DNA of 64,000 nt from contig NZ_QRZF01000004.1 of the NCBI RefSeq assembly GCF_003464595.1, forward strand, positions 186,001 through 250,000, given 5' to 3'. The notes under the pieces are model-generated. The model had not been told where the DNA came from. It saw only the letters and a program-made list of their open reading frames with translations, and did not search any database. Below, one piece after another: positions 34,835 through 44,247 of this stretch (position 1 is its first letter; the number at the start of each line of letters is the position of its first letter). Both the position numbers and the translations under genes were made by a program. Source of the stretch: Bacteroides intestinalis. GTDB lineage: Bacteria > Bacteroidota > Bacteroidia > Bacteroidales > Bacteroidaceae.

Positions 34835-37800
34835 ATGGACAAAAGAAGATTTTACGCAAAACGAATGCTCATGCTTTCGTTACTAACTTGCGCTTGTTGC
34901 CTTCCGGTACAAACTAAGGCAAATGATGCACTAGCATCAACAGGACGGAACTCTATTGAGAGCATCTTGCAAAACAGAAGAATTTCAGGTGTTGTAAAAG
35001 ACAGCCAAGGCCCTATAACCGGTGCTAATGTTTCTATTAAAGGAACCACGATTGGAGCTATTACCGACATAAACGGTAAGTTTAGTTTTGATGCACCGCC
35101 CAAAGGAGTTCTCGTTATTTCATTCATCGGGTACATAACGCAAGAAGTATCTGTAGAGGGTAAAAATGAATTCTCTGTTATTTTAAAAGAAGATACAGAA
35201 ATGCTGGATGAAGTAGTCGTAACAGGATATATCGCACAGAAAAAAGTGAATTTAACCGGTGCCATATCTTCCGTTAATGGTGAAGAATTGACTAAAATCA
35301 CAGCAACCAGTTCTGCACAAGCATTGCAAGGGAAACTACCAGGCGTGCAAATCACAGCGGGAGACGGTGCTCCCGGATCTGCATCCAAAATTCAAGTGCG
35401 CGGTATAGGCTCAGTCATGTCAGGAACACAACCATTGGTTATCGTTGATGGCTTTGAAGGTACATTGGATAACATTGCCATGGGAGATATCGAAACCATA
35501 TCGGTTCTGAAAGATGCGGCATCAGCAGCTATTTACGGTTCAAAAGCTGCCAACGGTGTTATCCTCATCACCACTAAAAGAGGCAAAACAGGAGCTATGC
35601 AGGTAGAAGTTTCCGCTGAATATGGCTGGCAAAGCGTTTCTCACATGCCAGATGTGCTAAATGCTACAGAAATGGCAATAAAGCAGAATGAAGAAGCCAT
35701 ATGGAGCAATCAGACTCTGCCCTGGAGTGGTAACCACGCACCTGAAACTCTCGGCAAAGGCTTCAACTGGTGGGATTATGCTTATAAGAATGATGCTCCT
35801 ATACAAAACTACTATCTTTCCATGAAAGGTGGTACTGAAAAGGCAAAATATGCTATCTCAGCCGGATATATCAAACAAGAAGGAGTCATTCATCTGACAG
35901 ATTATGACCGTTTCAATTTCCGTTCTAATTTTGATTATGCCTTCAATAAGAAATTTAAAATAGGAGTCAACATAGAAGCCAGTATTGCCAATAATGATAG
36001 CCGTGAGGATATCTATCATTATTCTAAAAACGCTTTACTCATGCATCCGAGCGTTCCACAATATATGCCTGATGGTTCATACGGACTGCCCCTTCGCAGT
36101 CTGCCCGGACAGTATGATGCATCACAAGCAATGCCTTTGTCCATGATGTATCTCAGCGATCCAAACTATGTAAGAATGATTGAAGGTAATACTTTCACCA
36201 CGCGGGCAAACTTTTTTCTGGAATGGGAAATTCTAAAAGGATTGAAATTTAAATCTGTTTATAATCAACAGTATATATGGAGCAAAAAGAATTATTGGCA
36301 CTCAAGCTATACAGTGTATGATTATGAAACCCCTGAAAGCATTTATGCCACTGAAACTAATGCTGAAGCTACCAGCAACTATTCAGACAGTCAAAAATGG
36401 GAGATACAAGAGCTGCTTACTTATAACAAAGTATTTGCAAAAAAACATACTTTAGGAGTGCTTGTCGGATTTACAGCAGAAAAGGCTAAATCAGGGGATC
36501 TTTCCGGTAAGAAAACAGGTTTTCCCGGCAACGAGTTGCATGTAATTGATGCCGGCAACACCATTGATTATTTAAATGGTAACATGACAGAGAATGCCGT
36601 AGTTTCTCTTTTTGGACAGGTGAATTATGACTATATGGGTAAATATCTCTTCCAGGCTAATATCCGGAGAGATGGTTCATCAGTATTTGCACCGGGAAAC
36701 CAATGGGGTACGTTCCCCTCTGTATCAGTCGGATGGCGCATCAGTGAAGAAGAGTTTATGAAAGATTTTTCTTGGCTAAACAATTTAAAGTTAAGGGTAG
36801 GTTACGGTACACTGGGAAATGCCAATATCAAGTCGTTTGCATGGGTAAGTAGTTACAAATTGACTGACCGTTACCCTTTAGGAACCCCAAATGCGATATC
36901 CCCTGCTTATTACCAGACAGACATGAGCAATAAGGATATCAAATGGGAAAGCACTACCACTACCAATATAGGCGTTGATGCAACAGTATTGAACAATAGG
37001 CTGAACTTTACATTTGACTGGTATGACAAACGTACAAAAGACATGCTGTTTACTGCTACCATACCTTATTCTACAGGATATTTAAATGGCCCCGTCATCA
37101 ATGTTGGTGAAGTAATGAATCGCGGATGGGAAATCAGCGCAAGTTGGAATGACAATATTAAGAAATTCCATTATGGCATATCTATCAACCTTGCACACAA
37201 TAAAAATGAAGTAACAAATATGGGAGGTGTAGCTCCATTCCAAATAGAAAATGATCTTTGGATTAAAGAAGGGTATCCTATCAATTCTTATTTTGGCTAT
37301 AAAACAATAGGCATTTATCAAAACTGGGATGAAGTTAATAACAGTGTAAAACCGAATGGCGACATTCGTCCGGGTAACTATATCATCCAAAACACCAATA
37401 ATGATGACAAAATAGATACAGAAGACAAAACCTTCCTTGGTAGCCGTGACCCAAAATTAGTATATGGAATTAACCTGACGGCAGAATGGCAAGGCATCGA
37501 CCTGTCTGTAGCAACGAGTGGAGAATCAAAAAAATGTGTCTATTATGACAACAGCTATGGTGGAATCAGCCCCAGATTCTGTAACATCTATAAAGAATAT
37601 TTCGACAATCGTACCATTGTTGGAGAAGATGGCAATGTTACTGTTTCCGGCAAATATCCTGCAATGACAGGCCTCGGCACCAACGCCCCGGAAGGACACA
37701 AAAAGGTATTGCAGAATACCAGTTTCTTCCGCATAAAGAATATTCAGATAGGCTATACTTTACCCCAAAGTTTTACACAGAAGATGAGAATTAGCAACCT

Positions 37801-37948
37801 GCGCATTTTCTTTAATGCAGTAAATCCCTTCTTGTTTACCAAATATATAGGATTCGATCCGGAAACCACCAATACCCAACAAGATGGCACTGTGAGATAC
37901 TATCCGGTAAGTAAATCTGTATCAATGGGACTTTCATTGAAATTTTAA
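34835..37948 (+). CDS. SusC-like TonB-dependent outer-membrane transporter
   Basis: A 1037-residue SusC/RagA family transporter importing oligosaccharides across the outer membrane with TonB energy. A long signal peptide (cleavage after VQTKA) is followed by a carboxypeptidase-like N-terminal domain (about residues 48-125: ISGVVKDSQGPITGANVSIK). Then come the plug, with LDEVVVTGY, GKLPGVQI, RGIGSVMSGTQPLVIVDG and KDAASAAIYGSKAANGVILITT, and a 22-strand barrel ending in MGLSLKF. It pairs with the SusD gene 36 bp downstream. Intact throughout. Confidence 0.96.
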   Translation: MDKRRFYAKRMLMLSLLTCACCLPVQTKANDALASTGRNSIESILQNRRISGVVKDSQGPITGANVSIKGTTIGAITDINGKFSFDAPPKGVLVISFIGYITQEVSVEGKNEFSVILKEDTEMLDEVVVTGYIAQKKVNLTGAISSVNGEELTKITATSSAQALQGKLPGVQITAGDGAPGSASKIQVRGIGSVMSGTQPLVIVDGFEGTLDNIAMGDIETISVLKDAASAAIYGSKAANGVILITTKRGKTGAMQVEVSAEYGWQSVSHMPDVLNATEMAIKQNEEAIWSNQTLPWSGNHAPETLGKGFNWWDYAYKNDAPIQNYYLSMKGGTEKAKYAISAGYIKQEGVIHLTDYDRFNFRSNFDYAFNKKFKIGVNIEASIANNDSREDIYHYSKNALLMHPSVPQYMPDGSYGLPLRSLPGQYDASQAMPLSMMYLSDPNYVRMIEGNTFTTRANFFLEWEILKGLKFKSVYNQQYIWSKKNYWHSSYTVYDYETPESIYATETNAEATSNYSDSQKWEIQELLTYNKVFAKKHTLGVLVGFTAEKAKSGDLSGKKTGFPGNELHVIDAGNTIDYLNGNMTENAVVSLFGQVNYDYMGKYLFQANIRRDGSSVFAPGNQWGTFPSVSVGWRISEEEFMKDFSWLNNLKLRVGYGTLGNANIKSFAWVSSYKLTDRYPLGTPNAISPAYYQTDMSNKDIKWESTTTTNIGVDATVLNNRLNFTFDWYDKRTKDMLFTATIPYSTGYLNGPVINVGEVMNRGWEISASWNDNIKKFHYGISINLAHNKNEVTNMGGVAPFQIENDLWIKEGYPINSYFGYKTIGIYQNWDEVNNSVKPNGDIRPGNYIIQNTNNDDKIDTEDKTFLGSRDPKLVYGINLTAEWQGIDLSVATSGESKKCVYYDNSYGGISPRFCNIYKEYFDNRTIVGEDGNVTVSGKYPAMTGLGTNAPEGHKKVLQNTSFFRIKNIQIGYTLPQSFTQKMRISNLRIFFNAVNPFLFTKYIGFDPETTNTQQDGTVRYYPVSKSVSMGLSLKF

Positions 37949-37984
37949 TGTAAATCATCTCCAAACATAAAAATATAGAGAAAT

Positions 37985-39679
37985 ATGAAAAAGATATATT
38001 TATTAATAGGAATAGTAGCAAGCATATTCTTGTCTTCTTGCGAAGATTTCCTGACAACTTATCCTCAGAATCAATTGACTGCAGGTACATTCTTCAAAAC
38101 TGATGATGATTTTGCAGCAGCAGCCAATGGCATGTATTCGGTCATGACCGGATATCCCTCAGAGTTTTTTCCGATGATAGATGGAATTACTCCTTTTGCA
38201 GGAGAAACGGCAACCAGTCGTTGCGGTGTGTTCAATCCATACAACGGACGCCTCCCGATGGTTTCTTCCAGCCTGGATTTTACCCGCCAGTGTTGGCAAA
38301 ACATGTACAAAGGAATCGCATGCGCCAACAATATTCTTACTAATACAGAAAAGCCTGCTAACGTTAGCCAGCAGGTGTTCGATAGAACATTGGGAGAAGC
38401 TTACTTTATACGTGGATATGCTTATTTCACTTTGGTTACTTTATTTGGAGATGTACCCTTATTCACAGAACCACAGGTTAGTTATGACCAAGTTTTAAAG
38501 CCCAGAACTCCAAAGTCAGAAGTCATCACTCAGATTATTGCAGATTTTGAGAAGGCAAAACAACTGCTGCCCTCTGTTAAAGAGTATCGCGGCACAGCTA
38601 ACTTGGGACGCGCTTCCAAAGGTGCTGCTCAAGCATTTTTAGGAAAAGTATACGTATATGAAGAAAGATGGGCAGATGCCCAAAAAGAGTTTGCAGCATT
38701 GGTTGATGTACAGAATCCCGATTATGACTTAACTCCTCATTATTATGATCAATTCTGGCCAGATGGTGAAAATGGAATAGAATCCATTTATGAAATTCAA
38801 TATGATCCATCTCGCCCTGCTGCCACGGGACAATATGCAATGAATCGCTTCATGGACTTTATAAATCCACCTGCCGAAGCGAATATGAATTTCACAGGAG
38901 GATTTGGTTATCTGGAACCAACTGAATATTACTGTGACTTATTTGAGACTCTTAATGGATACAAAGTAGCCAGCACATATATTGACCGTACAGATGCTAC
39001 TCCCGGTCCTATATTCAATTACAACTATGAATCAAAGGATCCGCAATTTAATGCCACTGCACCTTACGAAATCAGAGATCCTCGTTTAAAATACACAGTT
39101 TGGTATGAAGATTCCCCTACCGTTGATGAGTTTATACAGAAGACGGGACAGAACAACGCAAACTTTAAGAGCAGATATTCTAAAACCAGTAATCATTGTG
39201 TAGTAAAGTACATCGTTGGGAAACTTGGAGGAAAGGGTGGTTATAGCCCAATGAATATGATTGTGATGCGCTATGCAGATGTTCTTTTACTATATGCAGA
39301 AACCTGTATACATGAAAATGATTTGTCCAAAGCTGTTTCATTAATCAACAGAGTAAGGAATAGGGTTAAAATGCCGTCTGTTGAACAAATCGGTACTGTT
39401 CAAGGCGTAGATATTGCAGGTAATAAAGAAAATCTAATGAAATATCTACAACAGGAACGCTTTCGTGAATTAGGTTTCGAGTGGGGACATATGATGTTTG
39501 ATATGGCACGTTGGGACATTCTGGTTAGTGAACTGAAAGAATACTGGACACCTGGGCGTGATGGTTGGCCGGCATTTTCCAACATCGCACTTCAATTTAC
39601 GAAAGATTGTTACTTATTCCCGATTCCGGAGCAAGAAATGACTTCTAATCCGCTATTAAAACAGAATCCGGGATATTAA
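37985..39679 (+). CDS. SusD-like surface glycan-binding lipoprotein
   Basis: A 564-residue RagB/SusD lipoprotein (signal MKKIYLLIGIVASIFLSS then the Cys), the lid of the SusC pore that binds the target oligosaccharide at the cell surface. The N-terminal SusD-like segment opens EDFLTTYPQNQLTAGTFFKT and contains TPR helices (GEAYFIRGYAYFTLVTLFGDVPL). The C-terminal RagB domain includes VMRYADVLLLYAE and ends LKQNPGY, as is typical. Located directly after susC in the PUL transcript. Binding-site residues cannot be assigned without a structure. Confidence 0.95.
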   Translation: MKKIYLLIGIVASIFLSSCEDFLTTYPQNQLTAGTFFKTDDDFAAAANGMYSVMTGYPSEFFPMIDGITPFAGETATSRCGVFNPYNGRLPMVSSSLDFTRQCWQNMYKGIACANNILTNTEKPANVSQQVFDRTLGEAYFIRGYAYFTLVTLFGDVPLFTEPQVSYDQVLKPRTPKSEVITQIIADFEKAKQLLPSVKEYRGTANLGRASKGAAQAFLGKVYVYEERWADAQKEFAALVDVQNPDYDLTPHYYDQFWPDGENGIESIYEIQYDPSRPAATGQYAMNRFMDFINPPAEANMNFTGGFGYLEPTEYYCDLFETLNGYKVASTYIDRTDATPGPIFNYNYESKDPQFNATAPYEIRDPRLKYTVWYEDSPTVDEFIQKTGQNNANFKSRYSKTSNHCVVKYIVGKLGGKGGYSPMNMIVMRYADVLLLYAETCIHENDLSKAVSLINRVRNRVKMPSVEQIGTVQGVDIAGNKENLMKYLQQERFRELGFEWGHMMFDMARWDILVSELKEYWTPGRDGWPAFSNIALQFTKDCYLFPIPEQEMTSNPLLKQNPGY

Positions 39680-39808
39680 ATCCTTTTGATGCTTTTATGA
39701 GAATACATGAGAGGAATATTTTGCAGTATTATATTCAATTTATTCCTCTCTCTTTCATCTCATAAGAAGATAGATATATTCATTATAAACACTAACTTCA
39801 TATATACA

Positions 39809-41797
39809 ATGAAAAAGCTGCCTACCATAATACTCTGCTTTTATCTGTGTTTTTTTACCAATACGGTATGGGCACAATCACTGAATGAAGATGCATTTAC
39901 TTTGCTGGACTTAAGCTACCCGGGATTGGAAAAGGTAAACCAACTATATAATGAAGGAAACAAGGAAGATGCTGCAAAAGCTCTTCTAAAATATTACCAG
40001 AATCGCAAAAAAATAATTAATCCCACCATTAACCTTGATAGCATTACCATCAGCAAACAAGAGCAAGAATGGGCAGACGAAGCATTGAAGCATACATTTT
40101 ATGTACATGATGGTTACCGACCCTTCAATTATGGGAAAGACATCAATTGGCAATACTGGCCGGTGAAAGATAATGAACTGCGCTGGCAATTGCACCGCCA
40201 TAAGTGGTTTATTCCCATGGGAAAAGCATATTATTTAAGTAAAGACGAAAAATATGCCAAAGAATGGGTTTATCAATATAGAGATTGGGTTCGAAAGAAT
40301 CCCTTACTCGAAATTGATGCACAAGAGTATGAGATACTAAACCATAGTAAGATCAAAGGTGTGGCAGAGAATGTGCGATTTGCCTGGCGTCCATTAGAGA
40401 CAAGCCACCGTCTGGCAGACCAGATCAATCAATTTACACTCTTTCTTTCATCACCTTCATTTACAGCAGACTTTCTAACAGAGTTTCTCGTGAACTACCG
40501 GCGTCACGCCTTTCATGTGCTTCACAACTATTCAGCAGAAGGAAACCATCTATTATTCGAAGCGCAACGCATGATTTATGCAGGTGTCTTCTTCCCCGAA
40601 TTTAAAGAAGCTGTTTCATGGAGAGAAAGTGGTATCAAGATTCTGAATAGGGAAATAGAAAAACAAGTATATGAGGATGGAAGTCAGTATGAGCTAGACT
40701 TGGGCTACCATGCCGCTTGTATTGATATATTTCAAAAAGCATTATTCATGGCAGAGTCCAATGGATTTCACAATGAATTTCCACAATCATATATCAAGAC
40801 TGTAGAGAGAATGATTGTATTTTTTCTGAATCTTAATTTCCCTGATTATACGTACCCATGCTTCAGCGATGCCAGCCGGAATAACACATGGGGCAGATTC
40901 TGGAATTGGGCTAAATTATTTCCTGACAATGAACAAATACGCTATTTTGCTACACTGGGAAAAGAAGGCAAAGCACCGGATAATTTATCGAAAGGCTTCC
41001 TAACGTCCGGTTTCTTTACATTTCGTAATGGGTGGAATAAAGATGCCACAATAATGATAATAAAAGCTGGTCCAAAGGGAGAATGGCATTGTCAACCCGA
41101 TAATGGCACTTTCGAACTGTGGTTTAACGGCAAGAACCTGTTTCCGGATTCAGGCTCATACGTATATGGCGGTGACAAAGAAGTAGCGAAACTCCGCAAT
41201 TGGTTTCGACAGACAGCCGTACATAACACACTGACGTTAAACAACAAGGATTTAGAGACTACCCAGTCCGTAACCAAGCAGTGGAAAGCAGATGGTGATA
41301 TACAAGTACTGGTAACAGAGAATCCAAGTTATAAGGAACTTAAGCATCGGCGTTTCATCTTTTGTATAGATGCTTCTTACTTCGTTATTGTAGATGAGGC
41401 TATAGGTACAGCGCAAGGAACCATAAATCTGCACTATCAACTCTGTGACGGAAAAATAAACGTTGATTCTCAAAATAAAAAATTAGCCACCGCCTACGAG
41501 GGTAATAGCAATGTAGTGTTGCAGTGTTTCGCAAATAAAGAAATAAAGATGGAAGAGGAAGAAGGTTGGTACTCCACATCCTATCGCCATCGTACTAAGC
41601 GCCCTGCCTTTGCCTTTAATGTTGAAAAAACAAGTGAAGAAACAGTGAGTTATATAACTGTAATATATCCAGTCAAAGATATAAATAAGAAAGTTGATAT
41701 TTCAGCTAAGCTTCAAGAAAAAACAAGAAACTGTGTAGAACTTGAAGTGAAAATAAATGGTAAAAAGAAAACACTGAAATGTCAGCTACAAGAGTGA
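39809..41797 (+). CDS. Heparinase II/III family polysaccharide lyase (PL12-like)
   Basis: A 662-residue secreted lyase (signal peptide ending NTVWAQ) with an N-terminal alpha/alpha-toroid (Hepar_II_III_N, about 30-360) and a C-terminal heparinase II/III beta-sandwich (about 370-620). Conserved stretches include NYSAEGNHLLFEAQRMIYAG, YELDLGYHAACIDIF, TFRNGWNKDATIMII and EWHCQPDNGTFEL, then RNWFRQTAVHNTLTL, which resemble PL12 heparan lyases. Such enzymes cut next to a uronic acid by beta-elimination, leaving a 4,5-unsaturated uronate that the GH88 gene downstream can remove. The start is the ATG at 39809 with a proper signal peptide; longer in-frame extensions lack one at their N-terminus. The true substrate is open. 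Confidence 0.86.
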   Translation: MKKLPTIILCFYLCFFTNTVWAQSLNEDAFTLLDLSYPGLEKVNQLYNEGNKEDAAKALLKYYQNRKKIINPTINLDSITISKQEQEWADEALKHTFYVHDGYRPFNYGKDINWQYWPVKDNELRWQLHRHKWFIPMGKAYYLSKDEKYAKEWVYQYRDWVRKNPLLEIDAQEYEILNHSKIKGVAENVRFAWRPLETSHRLADQINQFTLFLSSPSFTADFLTEFLVNYRRHAFHVLHNYSAEGNHLLFEAQRMIYAGVFFPEFKEAVSWRESGIKILNREIEKQVYEDGSQYELDLGYHAACIDIFQKALFMAESNGFHNEFPQSYIKTVERMIVFFLNLNFPDYTYPCFSDASRNNTWGRFWNWAKLFPDNEQIRYFATLGKEGKAPDNLSKGFLTSGFFTFRNGWNKDATIMIIKAGPKGEWHCQPDNGTFELWFNGKNLFPDSGSYVYGGDKEVAKLRNWFRQTAVHNTLTLNNKDLETTQSVTKQWKADGDIQVLVTENPSYKELKHRRFIFCIDASYFVIVDEAIGTAQGTINLHYQLCDGKINVDSQNKKLATAYEGNSNVVLQCFANKEIKMEEEEGWYSTSYRHRTKRPAFAFNVEKTSEETVSYITVIYPVKDINKKVDISAKLQEKTRNCVELEVKINGKKKTLKCQLQE

Positions 41798-41824
41798 AGG
41801 GTAAAACGGTAAAGCAATACTAAA

Positions 41825-44209
41825 ATGGGAAGGAAAATCATCATTTATTTGTTTCTGCTATGCTTTGTCAGAACAAATTACGCATACTCACAGGCGCAAT
41901 ATTTTGTGTCTCCCAATGGAAAAGATACAGGAAAAGGAGACATCGATTCTCCCTTTCTAAGTATAGAAAAAGCGAAGCAAGAGTCACGCAAGCAAAATGG
42001 GACTACAACCATTTACCTGCGTGAAGGTGTATACCGGTTAGAACAACCACTCGTTTTAACTTCCGAAGATGGAAATGAAGAAAAGCAACTTATAATTTGT
42101 GCATATCCTGAAGAAAAAGTAATTATTACAAGCGGAGTAACTCTTCATCCCAACTGGGAATATTATAAGAAAAATATTATGAAATCCTCTGTTAAGGAAT
42201 CGGTGATAATGGATCAGCTATTTGTCAATGGCAGCTATCGCCCAATGGCGCGATACCCTAATTTTGACTCTACTGCAATCAGGTTTAACGGCACCTCAGC
42301 TCAAGCAACCTCCACTGAAAGAATAAAAAAGTGGAAGACCCCCAAGGGGGGATATCTGCATGTCATGCATACATCAGACTGGGGAGATATTCATTATCAA
42401 ATTGTTGGAAAGAACAAGAATAATACACTGCAACTGGAAGGAGGCTGGCAGAACAACCGTCCCTCTGCCGGACATGTACAGAATCGGATGGTAGAAAATA
42501 TATTTGAAGAACTGGATGTGCCGGGAGAATGGTATTATGACAAAGAAAATAGAATACTCTATTATTATCCCATGCCTGATGAGAATATGGAAGAGATTAC
42601 TTTAGAAACACCCCAACTGAAGCATCTGGTTGAATTGAGAGGCAGTAAGGAAAGACCGGTACAGAATATTACTATAAGGGATATTGAGTTTACCCAAACC
42701 ACTCGAACTTTTATGGAGCCTTACGAGCCCTTGTTGCGCTCGGACTGGGCTATATATCGGGGAGGCAGTATTCTATTAGAGGGCAGTGAAAACTGCAGAA
42801 TACAAGATTGTAATTTTTATAATTTGGGAGGTAACGCAATATTCTTCTCTGATTATAACTACCAATCTTGTGTCACTGGTTGTCATTTGTCTCAAATAGG
42901 CGCCAGCGGAATCTGTTTCGTAGGTGATCCTGAAGCCGTGCGTTCTCCTTCATTCAGATATGAAGAATCCGTGACTATACCACAGATTGATCGTATCACC
43001 GGTTCTAAGACAGAGAATTATCCAACAGAATGTTTAGTCTATGACAATTTGATTCATCATATAGGGCTTTACGAAAAACAAGTTGCCGGAGTTCAGTTGT
43101 CAATGTGCAGTTCCATCACTATAAGTCACAACAGTATCTACCACACCCCACGTGCAGGTATCAATATTAGCGAAGGTACTTGGGGAGGGCATATTATCGA
43201 GTATAATGATGTTTTCAACACTGTAAGAGAAACAGGTGATCACGGTTCGCTCAACTCCTGGGGAAGAGACCGCTTTTGGAGAAGCAATCGTTCCCAAATG
43301 GACAGCTTGGTTGCAGCAGAGCCTGACATCATCCTCCTTGACGCTAAAAAAGAAAATATAATACGATACAACCGATTCAGATGTGACCGTGGTTGGGATA
43401 TTGATCTGGATGATGGTTCCAGTAATTATCATATCTATAATAATCTTTGCTTAAGTGGAGGGATAAAGTTAAGAGAAGGCTTTTATCGAGTTGTGGAAAA
43501 CAATATAATAGTGAATAATACATTCCATCCACATGTATGGTTTAAAAACAGCGGTGATGTATTTGTCAGAAATCTGATAATGCGTCCTTATCGTCCTATC
43601 AGAGTTTCTGATTGGGGAGCAGAGACAGATTACAATTTATTTACTGACAGCCTGTCATATCAGGAGGCAATTAGAAATCATACAGACAAACATTCTGTTG
43701 TTTATCCCGTGACATTCAAAAATGCCCTCATTGGTGACTTCAGTATTGTGGAGATTTCAAAGATAACTCCTTTATGTGGTTTCAAGAACTTTGAGATGGA
43801 TAAGTTCGGAGTGGTTTCTCCTAATTTAAAACAACTGGCTAAACACCCCCAAATGCCCCTCCCGACTATTTATGCGCATAAAGCTAAAAACATAGTCACT
43901 AAAAGCTGGTCAGGATTGTCTTTGAAAGAACTGGATTCGGAAGAAGAACGTTCCGCTACTGGAATGGATTCTAAGCGAGGTGTATATGTCATTGCTGTTG
44001 ATGCATTGGAAAGTCCATTACGTGACTTTATACAACCTAATGACGTGATTCTTTCATTGGCAGGAAATGATATTCACACATTGGCGGATATGATAAAATA
44101 CACTAAACAGGCTGATTTTACCAAAGTAGTGGAAATTATCATTTTCCGAGATCAAAAGGATAAACAGATATTAATCCCTGCAAACGTAGTCTATCAATCA
44201 GAAGATTAA
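41825..44209 (+). CDS. Right-handed beta-helix enzyme with C-terminal PDZ domain (GH141-like)
   Basis: A 794-residue exported protein (signal ending YAYSQ). The N-terminus QYFVSPNGKDTGKGDIDSPF and the repeated NNI/NVI turns are typical of a right-handed parallel beta-helix (about residues 25-650). An inserted EWYYDKENRILYYYP segment recalls GH141 and related beta-helix glycosidases. GH141 members known to me are alpha-L-fucosidases or xylanases, so a second fucose-directed activity is plausible here. The last ~95 residues form a PDZ-like domain (KRGVYVIAVDALESPLRDF, PNDVILSLAGNDIHTLADM). PDZ on a glycan-active enzyme is unusual and may bind protein partners or C-termini. It sits between the lyase and GH88 genes. 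Enzyme family is tentative; the fold is secure. Confidence 0.72.
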   Translation: MGRKIIIYLFLLCFVRTNYAYSQAQYFVSPNGKDTGKGDIDSPFLSIEKAKQESRKQNGTTTIYLREGVYRLEQPLVLTSEDGNEEKQLIICAYPEEKVIITSGVTLHPNWEYYKKNIMKSSVKESVIMDQLFVNGSYRPMARYPNFDSTAIRFNGTSAQATSTERIKKWKTPKGGYLHVMHTSDWGDIHYQIVGKNKNNTLQLEGGWQNNRPSAGHVQNRMVENIFEELDVPGEWYYDKENRILYYYPMPDENMEEITLETPQLKHLVELRGSKERPVQNITIRDIEFTQTTRTFMEPYEPLLRSDWAIYRGGSILLEGSENCRIQDCNFYNLGGNAIFFSDYNYQSCVTGCHLSQIGASGICFVGDPEAVRSPSFRYEESVTIPQIDRITGSKTENYPTECLVYDNLIHHIGLYEKQVAGVQLSMCSSITISHNSIYHTPRAGINISEGTWGGHIIEYNDVFNTVRETGDHGSLNSWGRDRFWRSNRSQMDSLVAAEPDIILLDAKKENIIRYNRFRCDRGWDIDLDDGSSNYHIYNNLCLSGGIKLREGFYRVVENNIIVNNTFHPHVWFKNSGDVFVRNLIMRPYRPIRVSDWGAETDYNLFTDSLSYQEAIRNHTDKHSVVYPVTFKNALIGDFSIVEISKITPLCGFKNFEMDKFGVVSPNLKQLAKHPQMPLPTIYAHKAKNIVTKSWSGLSLKELDSEEERSATGMDSKRGVYVIAVDALESPLRDFIQPNDVILSLAGNDIHTLADMIKYTKQADFTKVVEIIIFRDQKDKQILIPANVVYQSED

Positions 44210-44247
44210 GCATTATAGTAATAATCATTTATAATTCAATTTTTAGT

